Source of the DNA: Anodontia alba | Taxonomy: Eukaryota > Mollusca > Bivalvia > Lucinida > Lucinidae | Direction: 5' to 3' | Length of the DNA: 64,000 nt | Assembly (NCBI GenBank): GCA_964016985.1 | Contig: OZ024826.1 | Coordinates: forward strand, 69,408,768-69,472,767 | Shown here: in pieces, positions 31,525 to 43,334 of the stretch | Layout of the letters: each line of letters begins with the position of its first letter | Numbering within the stretch: position 1 is the first letter of the stretch | Made by a program: the position numbers and the translations under genes | The notes under the pieces: model-generated | What the model saw: only the letters and a program-made list of their open reading frames with translations | What the model was told of the DNA's origin: nothing | Database searches by the model: none

Positions 31525-31845
31525 TTTAAGTTCACCAGTCATCAGTCACCGGTCATCAATCACCGGTCATCCAGTCACCGGTCAACCAATCACCGGTCAC
31601 CAGTCATCCAGTCACCTGTCAACCGGTCACCGGTCATCCAATCGCTGGTCAACTGGTCACCAGTCACCAGTCATCCAGTCACCGGTCAACCGGTCACTGG
31701 TCATCAAGTCACCGGTCATCCAGTCACCAGTTAACCAGGTGCCAGTCAATCAGCTTCACCAGTCATCACCAGTCACCAGTCATCGGTCAACCAGTCACCG
31801 GTCAACCAGACACCAGTCAACTAGTCTCCAGTCAATAATTCATTA
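31525..31845 (+). repeat. CACCGGTC/CACCAGTC minisatellite inside the large TIR element
   Basis: Short units such as CAGTCACCGGTCATC, CACCGGTCAACCAGT and CACCAGTCATC repeat irregularly for about 320 bp. The homologous array in copy 2 is at about 61575-61785, with mostly CACCAGTCAACCAGG units. One frame stays open only because the unit length permits it. Confidence 0.9.
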
Positions 31846-31879
31846 TTCATTATTTTCTGGAAAAACTTAGCCTTTTCTG

Positions 31880-32600
31880 ACATATTTCACCGGGCAAAAT
31901 AGTCATGAATACTAGTTTCCGGTCATTATGTCTAATTATTAGTAAATTTCACCGGGCAAATAGTATCCATAGTTATGCCCGTCATTTTATCATATTATTT
32001 ATGATTTTTTCACCGGGCAAAATTTACCAAATAGTTGTCTGGTAAATTTTTGCCTAATAATTATTTTCTCACCGGGAAAAAGTTTCGAATACTTGTGCTT
32101 GGTCAATTTCTCATATAATTCCTGTCTTTCATCGGACTAGAGTTACGAATATTGCTGTCCGATCAATTTGTCAAATTATTAGTAACTTTACTGGGCAACA
32201 GTTGCGAATACTAGTGGCCGGTCATTATGTCAGGTAACTAGTGTCAGAATAGTTGTCACTAATTCCCGAACAATCTATTATTGTTTATAGAGCTTTATAC
32301 ACAAGTCAAGTCAATCGATATAGGTTATAAAATGAAATACATAGTAACCTCTTATATAATAAAATTCTGTTCAGTCTTTCCCGAATCAGACTAGAATTAT
32401 AAATATTTCATTGACTTATTATAGGAGTGTAATTCTATTAATATTTTAAATTAACTTATGTTTTTCTCTCTTTCATTCGCTAGAAAGAGGTTAACTTCCG
32501 ATTCTAACAAATTCCACCGGGCAGTAGTTTCGTAGACTAGTGCCAGGTCATTATGTCAGATTACTAGTGACGGAGTAGTAGTCACTAGCCCTCGAACAAT
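31880..32600 (+). repeat. Decayed CACCGGGCAAA / CGGTCATTATGTC array
   Basis: Units of about 60-70 bp contain TTTCACCGGGCAAA, AGTTACGAATACTAGTG, TCCGGTCATTATGTC and AATTATTAGTAA. They become looser downstream and reappear near 32515. The matching array in copy 2 is at about 61825-62350. Confidence 0.75.
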
Positions 32601-35600
32601 CTATTATTATTCAGTGAGTACCATAGACATGTCTAGTCTTGGGTTATAGGTTATAGAATGACAGCTATGGGTTCTAATACCTAGTAGCCCCTTATATAGT
32701 TGAATTCTGTCCAATCATTTTTCAACTAGACTTAAAATTCTATATATATATATTTATTCTTGGAAAATGAATTAAGAATTATCGGTTATGATCAAATTCG
32801 CAATTCATTGACTAAGAATAGAAGATACCTCCATCTATAATTAAAATAACTTATATCTCTCTTTATTTGCTACAAAGAGATTAACTTCTTAGATATTCAC
32901 CTTATTCAGCTCCAAGGCAAAGGTGAATTCTATAAAATTATTGTTATTTCTAAGAAGAAAAATATACACGGAATCAAAAATTTTTCTTCTTTCCTTCACG
33001 TTTTTCTACATGCTCCCGATATGTATCAGCATGTAATCTAGGGAATAAGTTAGACAAGAAAGTAGCAATCGATCCTTTACTTTCTATTAATTTTACATTC
33101 ATAAGGTATCAGAAATCTAAACGAATTAGATTACTGAATTAAGACTTTATCTATTTATCTGCTAGCTCTCTAGATTACAACAATTAGAAACTCTAGTTGA
33201 GGTACATATTTCCTTTTGTTTTTTGTACATGGAAAATAGCTGATCCGTTATGCTATGATTCCATATTATACTATCTATTGATTAATTACATAAGAGTCTA
33301 GGTCAGTCGTGCTCTGTCTAAACTCTGCTATAAAATAATAAATAAGAAGAAAATCTTATTTTTAGGCATATATAATTTGATACGTTCTTTACCGTGCCTT
33401 TTTTATTTCTCTTCTGGATCATTTAAGACTATGATAGTAATGTACTAGATAATTTTGTCTCAGTTAGAATATCTTTACGCTGAAGATTCTTCATCTGGGA
33501 ATAATAATTTTACTATGATTACGATTGGAAATTTTTTAGGAAGGTTTAAAACTTATAATCAACTAGGTCCAATCGATCTATGTATATTATAGGTCTACAT
33601 TATCTTTATTGAGGAATAGTTTTGCTTCGACTAGCTCTATACCTCTACTATTTCACTTATATCTAGAGTCCATGTCAATCAAAATTTTCTCGCACTTTTG
33701 GTATAGACAATGGATAGATATTCAGCAAAGGCATTAATTTATTCAGTACGTGACTGATTATTATTGCCTAAATTACATATTATATACAATACTTCCCATT
33801 TGATTATTTATTGGCTTTGTAACTGTTCAGAAACTGCCAAAGTCAATTATTTCCTTCCTCTAAACTTTCCGAAGGCTTAGATTATATTTATATATTTTAA
33901 AAAAAATGCTTAGAGGTTCTATTAACGATAGTTTACCTCATAATAGCAGATATTATTATTATATTCACATTAATCATCCCTTTGTTCTACTCTGTACGTT
34001 GTAGGTTTAGACAATGGGGAAAACATCCTTAATTACGATTCGGTAAAGAAATAAGATACATTTCATTATCTCTTTACCCTTTTGTATGTTTACATTCATT
34101 AAAGGGATCAATAGTTCTTCTCGCTAAGAGTTCAAGTTCAGTTTGCGAGTAATGGAAAGATTAATATCTTGATTTCCAGTTCGCATCAAGAATGGTCCAT
34201 ATATAGATAAATAACTTTTCCGAAATTGGATATTTATTCTTTACACACGATAAGTCATTTCAAGACGTTTCGATGATTATGAAATGCACTGTCTCAATTC
34301 ATTATATAGAATTTGTTTATATAATCTTCACAAAGTAGTAAGTGCCGCACCTACGTTTCCGGTCAGATCTTACTTTTGTGATACGTTTTCGAACATACTG
34401 GAAGTTTTCCGATTATACATTCGGTAAATAAAGTTTCGAGTAGCATTTACACTTTAAAACATTCAGATTATTTGATAATATTTGGAGATAATATATTATA
34501 CCAATATTTATATATCTATCTTCATTGATTATCTTTCTCAACTCGTTTTTAAGTTTAGACTGACCTTCTCGCTACGTTCCAGGTCTAAATCTAACTAACA
34601 TTATGGACCCGTCACTTTTTGTTACAGATAAAATATTTCCTATACAATTTTTAACAGTTTTTCTTAGTATTCAGTGCGTAACGACTACATGAATATTTGG
34701 AAATAATTTCAATTCTGCGCTTGTTAAACTCAGCTTAAAACAAGCTCTAGTTTTTTTGAATGGATACTATCCTTTGATTCAGTTCAAGGAGACACATCCA
34801 TTTAGATCCCATTATCTCTATTTCAATCGTACAAAATTTTTCATGACTAAGAACTCTTTTTCTAGCTACGAATACAGAATAATGAGTCACTGTTGTTGGA
34901 TATTTGGTTAAGGATTGAACGAATTTCATCTTAAACCTATATGACCTTAAATTAATAATTACCTATATTATTTCAAATTTACACATGTTTTTACCCTTGC
35001 ATCAGGGATCGTGGTAATAATATTATATTATTACTCTCTATGGTTTATGCATAGATCTCGAGAGTATATATATATATATTTCTTCCTGAATTCATTTACG
35101 AGTACGTAATTTGATATTTCAGGAATTATCAATTATTCAGAAATAGGTTTTTATACTATTCATATTCAATTCTAAAATTTAATTGAATATTTATCTATAA
35201 AATTCCGGGCAGTAATTTTATATCAAGTTATATGTTTAATTATTCCTTGCTTAATAAATAGTTACGCTTAACCTCTTATTCATAGCAGGAATTTGTCCCG
35301 TAGTATAATTTTAATTTAGCATTCATATATCTTCTTACTATTCTTAAATATGCATATAGAATAGTAATTCTATCTCTCAACTTATAAATTAAGTTTTTAG
35401 AGATTAATCAGTACTTTTGTATAATCTTTCTTCAGAGATTATCACACTATTACACTCTTTCTGAGTCCTTCTCTTTTTCTGAACATTTTGATTCGTCATT
35501 ACAAAGTGGACTTTTTAAAATTTTCTTGATTTCCATGATTATTTACTCAGAAGTACTTTTCATGGCAATCTTCTGGCATAGAATGATCCTATCCAGTTAT

Positions 35601-36640
35601 TTCCTATTGCTTAATCTCAGCAGTATGGTTAGATTTCGCCAAAATATGACTGTCTTACAGTTAGCTGTCATCAGCCTTATTCTTCTCTCTCTTATTGTCT
35701 GTCAAACTCTATGTTATGATGTTGGCAGTCTCTTCTTTATTATTTTGTCCAGGACACGAAACACCTTTATATGTCCATGACAAAAGTATTTATCTATGAT
35801 TTAGGTTGGTTTTCCTCCCAGCAGTCTTAGGCAACCTCTGTATTATCTTATTGCTTGCCTAAAATTTCATTAATACGATTAGTCTAGCAATAGTTTAAAC
35901 CATTAATTTTGTGTATACCGTTTCTTCTGATGGATAACTGAGTTACAGTTAAGTTAACTCCATCTGCTTTATTATTATCTCCCCTTCTTTTAATTTGATC
36001 AAAGGGGAATAATTATACAACATTATGGTTATTTCAAGTCTATGGTCTGTTTATCGGAAACAGTCCTATCGCTCCAAGTAAACAGACTCTAATTAGTTTA
36101 TAATTCTAATAGTTTAGACTATTACAATTAGATAAGCTTCACATATCTAGAATTTTATCCAAAATATCTACATATGTCAGTTATCTATAGGAAACTCTAC
36201 TGAGTAGACATTTCCTTCAAGATTCTAGATAGACTACTTATAGTCTTGGCTTTTGTTTTACAAATTTTGTTTCGGAAATATTATCACTATATTCCTAGCT
36301 TACATTGCAATGGAATATTTAGGTTATGTCTCAATGACTCATTTTTCTTTTTGGAGCCAATAGTTGTTTCCCAAAAAGAAAAAATGGGGGTGGGGGGGGG
36401 GGGCAATGTTAGGTCTCTGAGGCTTAAGAACTGGCTTCCTCTAGAGTCTACTATTATATATAAGGTAGTTAGATCATAACACCTTAAATATATGTTATAT
36501 TGTGAATCTAGATCATTTTTTCTATTAAATATAGAATTAGAATGTATCTGATTCCTTAGAGTTTCCCGAGTCTTTAACCAGAAGTGGTGAGATATTATTT
36601 ATTGGTGTTAGAATTAGGAGAGCTCCTCCCTCCTATTCTG
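32601..36640. other. AT-rich interior of the large TIR element, no coding sequence
   Basis: About 4 kb of AT-rich sequence with only short open frames. The part to about 33990 is colinear with 62360-64000 of copy 2, and both gain stops and indels freely, which argues against a protein. It includes a G run (36387-36403) and no other recognised repeat. Confidence 0.6.
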
Positions 36641-36654
36641 CAAATTCTAGCACT

Positions 36655-37015
36655 TTATCTATAGGTTAATGTATTGTGCAGTTAAAATGAAGTTTTTTAA
36701 AAGTAAAACATATTTTAACTATCAATACTTAACCTTTTGATAATCAATTATCTCCCTCCTCCCACCCTCGCTTATCTCTCCTAATTGTGTCTATTGTTTT
36801 ATGCATAAAAGAAACTGACACATGATCAATTGAGCGGGAGGAGTTACGTCACACAGGTAACTGCCTAAGGGACCTTCTGGTTTAAGACTTTAATTGATGA
36901 CTGAAAGGTCGTTTTTTCTGTGGAAGGTGTGAAAACAGAAGAGAATAGCACATTATCTATAGGTTAAGTATTGATAGTTAAAATATGTTTTACTTTTAAA
37001 AAACTTCATTTTAAC
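36655..37015. repeat. Right end of the large TIR element with a local inverted repeat
   Basis: 36683-36735 (GTTAAAATGAAG, AAAAGTAAAACATATTTTAA, CAATACTTAACC) is the inverse of 36961-37014. Between them lies the right TIR with GAGCGGGAGGAGTTACGTC, GGGACCTTCTGGTTTAAGAC and GAAAGGTCGTTTTTTCTGTG. A second copy of the element tip, GGTTAATGTATTGTGCAG, lies at about 36664. The end therefore looks like a doubled or rearranged terminus. Confidence 0.7.
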
Positions 37016-37331
37016 ATATACCTGGGATAAAACTAAGGAAGCCTATTAGTGACAGAACTATTTGCACAACCCTCGTATATAGCGAGGAATGCAAGGTCTA
37101 CCAATTTTGTTCAAATGATGATCCTAGGTTGACCTTTTAACTTTTTTACGACAAGGTTAAATTTGCTTCCCCATACATTTGCAGGAAGAAATGTTGAAAA
37201 ATAATTTTCTCAAATGTATTATAGACTTATGCTTGAAACTTAAAATATATGATTAAAATATCAACACTTTTTAGGTACATTCAGAATTTTATCTGAAGGG
37301 GTTATCTGCTCCTGCTGTCCTGGTCTATGTA
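37016..37331 (+). other. Remnant of C-core repeat and unassigned sequence
   Basis: 37070-37200 resembles the C core (GAATGCAAGGTCTACCAA, GGTTGACCTTTTAAC, AATTTGCTTCCCCATACATT). The rest is unassigned. Confidence 0.5.
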
Positions 37332-38113
37332 TGAGGGGCGGTCGGAAATTATCTGGACTTTTCATGCTCCCGTCTTTCCATGTGCAGCTGCCTACACATA
37401 TTATACATGAGTGAAAACTACATTTTATTTTCTATAAATTGGTCAGTTTATTTTCAGTGAGAAATGTTTGTACTCAAAATTTTGAGCATTAAACAAATGA
37501 GGTGTTAGGGCTACCATTGACTCTAACCTGGAAGAACAGAGATCTGTAAAAAAAATTCCTGCTTTTAGAGGGTGAAAAACCTTGCCACATTTTTTTAGTT
37601 TTTTTTTCTAAAGCCTGCATATCCCGTTTAACCTTTTCACAGTTTAGGGAGAGCAGGACAAGCGTAAGGGACAAGCCTAGGTCAGGGAGGCATGCTGAGG
37701 CAGTGACACGTACAGTGGTTGCAAAGTTGAGGTTTTTATCAACAAAGATTGCAGTGACATTGCAGGAGGCAGCTAATCATTTTTTAGCATTGGCAGAGCA
37801 TTAGCACATCAGATTTTACACACACAAAAAAAAAAAAAAAAAAAAAAAAAAAATAGGTATGAACAAGGTAAGTGCTAGATAGATTCCCAGACAGCTGACC
37901 TGACAGAGGATCAAAAGGCATCCAGGGTGACTATAGCAAAAGAACATTTGGGGCATTTTAACCATGAAGTTTTTGACGTTTATTGTCACTTGGGATGAAA
38001 TGTGGGCTCATCATGTTGAATCTAAAACAAAAGCAGTGGAAACAGGCTGGTTCCCCACCTACCAAGAGGTTTAAGCTGTCTCCATCTGCTGGCAAGGTTA
38101 TGCTTGTTGCTTT
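37332..38113 (+). pseudogene. Mariner relic, 5' half, cut by a HINE
   Basis: The left TIR-like end TGAGGGGCGGTCGGAAATT follows a TA. Downstream, in changing frames, are DLTEDQKASRVTIAKEHLG, then FIVTWDEMWAHHVESKTK (first catalytic D followed by E, as in mariner DETWVHH), and, after a one-base shift, PKRFKLSPSAGKVMLVAF. The sequence stops where the HINE 5' tip begins at 38114, just before the expected FWD. An A run (37828-37852) is inserted. The later catalytic residues were not found beyond the HINE, so the rest is lost. Confidence 0.8.
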
Positions 38114-38985
38114 TTAGCTCACCTGAGCCGAAGGCTCACTGGTGAGCTTATAGTATGACTAACCACTGTTGTCATTGTCTGTTGTCTGTTGTCTGTCGTC
38201 TGTCAACATTTTCAAACATCTTCTCCTCTGAAACCACTGGGCTGATTGAATCAAATTTCATGTGGAGCATCCATGGGATGGGGGATTGAAAGTTTGTTCA
38301 CGGGGTCCAGTTCACATGATCAAGATGGCCACTGTGCCCATATAAGGTAAAAACCCTTCAAAAATCTTCTTCTCCGGAACCAGTAGGCCCATTGTCATTC
38401 AACTTGGTATGTAGCATTGGGGACTCAAGCCAATCATAGATTGTTCAAGTGATGACACTTGGATGACCTTGACCTATTTTAGGCCAAGGTCAAATTTGTT
38501 CGCATAGACTTTTGTATGGGAAAAAGTCAAAACCATGTATATTTCAGAAACTATTGCAGCCTGTGGTCTGAAAATTGGTAGATGCAGTGAGCTAAATGAG
38601 TAAATAAAACTACTAAAGGTCATTCCTTGACCTTGACCCAAGGTCATTCAGATATGAAAATTAAAACTTGCTTTTCTCAAAAACTACTGGGCCATTTGTA
38701 ACCAAATTTCATTTGAAAAATTTTAGGAACAAGAAAATGAAAATTAATTAATATGAATTTGGTCACATGACCAATATGGCTGCCATGCCATAAAAACCCT
38801 TTAAAAATCTTTTCCCAAACCAGTATGCTGATTGTCATGAAACTTGGTATGTAGCATTGGAGACTCAAGCCAATCATAATTTGTTCAAATGATGACACTT
38901 TTTTAAACCAATGTCAAATTCAAACCTTGTATTTTTCAAAAAAATATTGCTGCCTGTGGTCTGAAAATTGGTAGATGCCTCAAGG
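38114..38985 (+). mobile_element. HINE-like element, E core, 3' end not found
   Basis: The 5' tip is TTAGCTCACCTGAGC with partner GGCTCACTGGTGAGC. The leader has TGTTGTCTGTTGTCTGTCG. The E core has TCTTCTCCGGAACCAGTAGG, ACTTGGTATGTAGCATTGG and GGACTCAAGCCAATCATAG, repeated once near 38830. It merges into the K repeat near 38985 without a 3' hairpin. Confidence 0.75.
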
Positions 38986-40385
38986 TCATACCACGGGGTG
39001 GGGATCGTGCTGAGTAAACTCTAGACCTATATCTACCAACATGTCAAATATAAATGAAATTCCTCAAAGGGTCTTGATGATATAGCTATATAAGCTTAAA
39101 CACAAATATTTTTTACTTTTTTATGAAACTTCTAAGCCCGTAACCTTGACCCCAAGGTCACCCTCGGGTTGGGGATGGTGCTGATAAAAACTTTATATAA
39201 AAGTAAAAGCTTTAGTGTTTAAGTTTATATAGCCACATCATCAAGACCTTTTTTTTGAATTTCATTATCCCCTGACTGATAGGTTTAGGGGATATAGCGA
39301 TCAGCAAGGAATCTGTTCGTCTGTCCATCTGTAGACGCATTATTCATTCGTACTTTGGTTTTGTCCTACAGTCAAAGTTTTTACGTTAAAGTTTATAAGA
39401 CCTTATATTATGAAGACCCTTTGATGGATTTCATTCATATTTGGCCTGATGGTAGATATAAATCTTAAGTTTTTATCAGCACTGACCCTATCCCGGGGGA
39501 TAACCTTGGGGTCAATGTCACGGACTTAGAATTTTCATAAAAAAAGTCAAAATTTTTGTGTTTAAGTTTATATAGCTGTATCATCAAGACCCTTTGAGGA
39601 ATTTCATTTATATTGTACATGTTGGTAGATATAGGTCTAGAGTTTTACCCAGCATGATCCCCACCCCAGGATATGACCTGGAGGTCAAGGTCACAGACTT
39701 AGAATTTTCATATAAAAGTAAAAGTTTTTGCATTTAAGTTTATATAGCTATATCATCAAGACCTTTTGTTGAATTTCGTTATCCCCCAACTGATAGGTTT
39801 AGGGGATATAGCTATCAGCATGGAATCCATCCATCTGTCTGTCCATAGATGCATTATTGTGCACCCTATACCCTTTGAGCTATTTTCACGAAACTCTGTC
39901 AGGTTGTAGAGGGCATTTGGTAGGGGTGTCGGGTACAACAACTATAACTGACTTGGTCCATAAGTTGTCTCCCCTAGTCTCCAGAAATTGTAAAAATTTT
40001 GTGTGAACCATAACTTTAAAACACTTTAAGATATTTTCATGATACTTCACCAATATGTAGAGAAGATTGAGTAGGCATATCACATTCAAGAATGACAATT
40101 CTAACTGACTCCATTCTGCAGTTATCTCCTTGGTTATTTAAATCTTGTGTGGGCAATAACTCTAAAAATTCTTAAAGATATTTTTGTGATACTTTACCAA
40201 TATGTAGAGGACATTGAGTAATTTTTCATTAAAATTTATGTAGCTATATTATGAAGACCCTTTCGTTGGTTTCATTACTATTAAGCATGATGGTATGTAT
40301 AGTTCTAAAAATTTCTTGACACCATCCCCAAGCTGGGGCATGGCTTTTAAGTCAAGGTCACAGACTTTTCATACAAATGTCATTT
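38985..40385 (+). repeat. K-family array with two I-family tips
   Basis: Units of about 180 bp contain GTTTATATAGCTATATCATC, AAGACCCTTTGAGGAATTTC, GGTAGATATAGGTCTAGAG and GGTCAAGGTCACAGACTTAG. Two insertions begin ATCCCCTGACTGATAGG with GGTTTAGGGGATATAGC as hairpin partner (about 39266 and 39780). These look like 5' tips of a further family whose 3' ends I could not place. Confidence 0.65.
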
Positions 40386-42370
40386 TTAGCTCGCCTGAAC
40401 AACATTCATGGAGAGCTATTGTACTACCCCCGGCGTCAGCGTCAGCGTTGGTGTTGGCATTGGTGTCGGCATCCACAAATGTTAATGTTTTTGTTAAAGT
40501 TTTTAAGACCTCATTATTTCCTAACCTTATCACCGATTTGCTTCATCTTTGGTATGCTGATACATATTGGTCCAAAATTTTGCGCAGTACCATCCCCACC
40601 ACTCTAGATCATGTCAAGGTCAAGGTTACAGAATTTTCATGTTAAAATTTTATGTCAAAGTTTTTAGGATCTCATTACTTCTACACTAAGTGATGGATTT
40701 TGTTCCTATTTGGTATCATGATAGATACTGGTCAAAAGTTTTTATCAGCACCATCAGCACTCATGACCATGGCATTGAGGTCGAGGTCACAGACTTAGAA
40801 TTTAAATGTTAAAGTTTTCGTTAATGTTTTTTAAGACCTCATTATTTCCAAACCTTATCACCGATTTCATTCATCTTTGGTTTGCTGATACATATTTGTC
40901 CAAAATTTTGTGCAGTACCATCCCCACTACCCTAGGTTATGTCAAGGTCAAGGTCACAGACTTAGAATTTTCATGTTAAAATTTTACATCGAAGTTTTTA
41001 GGATCTCATTACTTCTAAACTACACGATGGATTTAGTTTCTATTTGGTATCATGATAAGTACTGGTCAAAAAATTTTATCAGCACCATCAGCACTCATGA
41101 CTGTGACCTTGAGGTCGAGGTCACAGACTTAGAATTTAAATGTTAAAGTTTTTGTTAAAGTTTTTAAGACCTCATTATTTCCTAACCTTATCACCAATTT
41201 CATTCATCTTTGGTTTGATGATACATATTTGTCCAAAATTTTGCGCAGTACCATCCCCACAACCCTAGGTCATGTCATGGTCAAGGTCACAGACTAAGAA
41301 TTTTTATGTTAAAATTTTACGTCAAAGTTTTTAGGATCTCATTACTTCTAAACTACATTATGGATTTAGTTCCTATTTGGTATCATGATAGATACTGGTC
41401 AAAAAATGTCATCAGCACCATCAGCACTCATGACAGTGACCTTGAGGTCGAGGTCACAGACTTAGAATTTAAATGTTAAAGTTTTCGTTAAAGTTTTTAA
41501 GACCTCATTATTTCCAAACCTTATCACCGATTTCATTCATCTTTGGTTTGATGATACATATTTGTCCAAAATTCTACGCAGTACCATCCCCACCACCCTA
41601 GGTCATGTCATGGTCAAGGTCACAGACTAAGAATTTTTATGTTAAAATTTTACGTCAAAATATTTAGGATCTCATTACTTCTGAACTACATGATGGATTT
41701 AGTTCCTATTTGGTATCATGATAGATATTGGTCAAAAAATTTTATCAGCACCATCAGCACACATGACAGTGACCTTGAGGTCGAGGTCACAGACTTAGAA
41801 TTTAAATGTTAAAGTTTTTGTTAAAGTTTTTAAGACCTCATTATTACCTAACCTTATTTCTGGCGAAAGAATGTGCACAATACTGGTTAACCGCTTAGAG
41901 GACTAAGCCTGCCCAGTAAACGTGTGGTTAGGTAAACTGACCGCGCTCGACATGACCCCATTGGGTTGACTGGGCCGTAAAACCTCAACACAAACAATTA
42001 CCTAACCTTATCACCGATTTGATTCATCTTTGGTAGGATGATACATATTGGTCCAAAATTTTGTGCAGTACCATCCCCACCACCCTAGGTCATGTCAAGG
42101 TCAGTCACAGAATTTTCATGTTAAAATTTTACGTCAAAGTATTTATTTCTACACTAAATGATGGATTTAGTTTTTGTTAACGTTTTTAAGACCTTATTAT
42201 TTCCTAACCTTATCACTGGATTGATTCATCTTTGGTTTGATGAATATTTTGCACATTGCAATCACCCCACCCACCCCAGGTCATGTCAAAATCAAGATCA
42301 CGGACTTAGAATTTTCCAGAAACAAAATATGCAATATCAGGCGAGCTATCCTGTCTGGCAACAGGTCTTG
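40386..42370 (+). mobile_element. HINE-like element, L core, variant tip AGCTCGCC, complete
   Basis: The 5' tip is TTAGCTCGCCTGAAC with partner CATGGAGAGC. The leader has CGGCGTCAGCGTCAGCG. Five units of about 332 bp follow, each with GACCTCATTATTTCC, CACCGATTTCATTCATC, GCAGTACCATCCCCACC, GGTCATGTCAAGGTCAAGG and TTAGTTCCTATTTGG. A type 2 SINE fragment interrupts the array at 41858. The 3' end is ATATCAGGCGAGCTAT, hairpin CCTGTCTGGCAACAGG, TCTTG. The inverse CAGGCGAGC has changed in step with the 5' tip GCTCGCCTG, as paired ends should. Confidence 0.87.
41858..41996 (+). mobile_element. SINE type 2, 5'-truncated
   Basis: It starts inside the SINE body at TTCTGGCGAAAGAATGTGC and ends TGGGCCGTAAAACCTCAAC, ACAAAC. 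The target duplication ATTACCTAACCTTAT (15 bp) sits at 41843-41857 and 41997-42011. Confidence 0.92.
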
Positions 42371-43334
42371 TTGCTTATATTATAAAGACTGATTGATTTC
42401 ACTGGTATATTGTAATAGTTATAGGGCTAAAGTTTTATTAGCTAAATCTTTGCACCTGTGCCTGACCTTCGAGGTCAAGGTCAAGGGCTTGTGTGATTAA
42501 ATTCAATGTTATAACATATAGTATACAACTGCCATCTCCAGAGTCAAAGCTACATACTTTGTGCTCTTTAAAAAGTGGCAGTAGTTCTGGTTGGGGTTAT
42601 ATATGCCCCACTGGGCACTTTGTCTAGTTTAATGAAACTTGATACACTGATAGAGGGCCATGAGGGGAATTGCAGAATGCAAGAACCATAATCCTGTCAC
42701 CAGTATTTACGGAGTTACTTCCCTTCTTAATTTTTGCAATGAAAAGCTTGTCCAGAGCATATCTCTGAAAGAATAGAAGGGAATTAAATGAAGCTTGATA
42801 CATTGATAGATGGCCATCAGAGGAAGTATTACACTCTGGATAGAAGGGAATTAAATGAAACTTGATACATTGATAGATGGCCATCAGAAGAAGTGTAAAG
42901 TGTAGGCAAAGGTGCCTAAGCATCCGTCTGTCTGGCCATCTGTCCATCTGGAGTTATTTTCTTACTTATACTGTGGTTGCATGCCTTATTTTTATCATGA
43001 TTTTTACATTCTTTGTTGAGAATCACTTACTTGACTAACACTAACACAAAATTTAGTTTCTTATTCTTATGGTTTAAGAGTTACAGGCCTTGCAAGGAAA
43101 GGGCCTTACATTTCTCCTTATTTTTGCATTCTTTGTTGAAAATCACTTACTAGGGAACACAAAACTGAGTTTCTTAGTCTTATGGTTTCAGAGTTATAGG
43201 CCTTGCAGGCAAAGGGCCTTATTTTTCACATTATTTTTGGATTCTTTGTTGAAAATCACTTACTAGAGAACACAAAATTGAGTTTCTTAGTCTCATGGTT
43301 TAAGAGTTACTGACCTTGCAGGCAAAGGGCCTTA
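42371..43334 (+). repeat. ATGCCCC-family 3' end and two short tandem families
   Basis: 42371-42636 ends GGTTATATATGCCCCACTGG, then GCACTTTGTCTAG before TTT, a likely 3' end with a GCCC..GGGC hairpin and CTAG. 42640-42960 repeats GAATTAAATGAAACTTGATA / CATTGATAGATGGCCATCAG. 43000-43330 holds three units of about 118 bp with TTGCATTCTTTGTTGAAAA and TTCTTAGTCTTATGG. Confidence 0.6.

Larger units (their letters stand above)
29362..37015. mobile_element. Large terminal-inverted-repeat element, copy 1, no transposase seen
   Basis: The left TIR begins ATTTTAACTGCACAATAC, ATTAACCTATAGATAATGTG, TTTTCACACCTTCCACAG, to CGACCTTTCAGT. A LINE is inserted at 29458-30914. The TIR resumes AGTCTTAAACCAGAAGGTCC, TTACCTGTGTGACGTAACTC, CAATTGATCACGTGTC. 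The right TIR (about 36816-36968) is the inverse. The interior is a CACCGGTC minisatellite, a decayed CACCGGGCAAA array and about 4 kb of AT-rich DNA. Its first 3 kb line up with 60821-64000. Net length without the LINE is about 6.2 kb. No protein domain was recognised, so it is either non-autonomous or of unknown type. The exact outer ends and any target duplication are unclear. Confidence 0.78.

Noticed and set aside
31525..31845. Possible CRISPR-like array
   Set aside because: The units are short, irregular and adjacent with no unique spacers. No cas gene is present and the context is eukaryotic.
31493..31870. 125 aa frame rich in serine, histidine and threonine
   Set aside because: It is the translation of the CACCGGTC minisatellite, and copy 2 does not preserve it.
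32601..36640. AT-rich block as a mitochondrial insertion or foreign DNA
   Set aside because: No mitochondrial gene or tRNA was recognised, and the block is colinear with a second copy inside a defined repeat.
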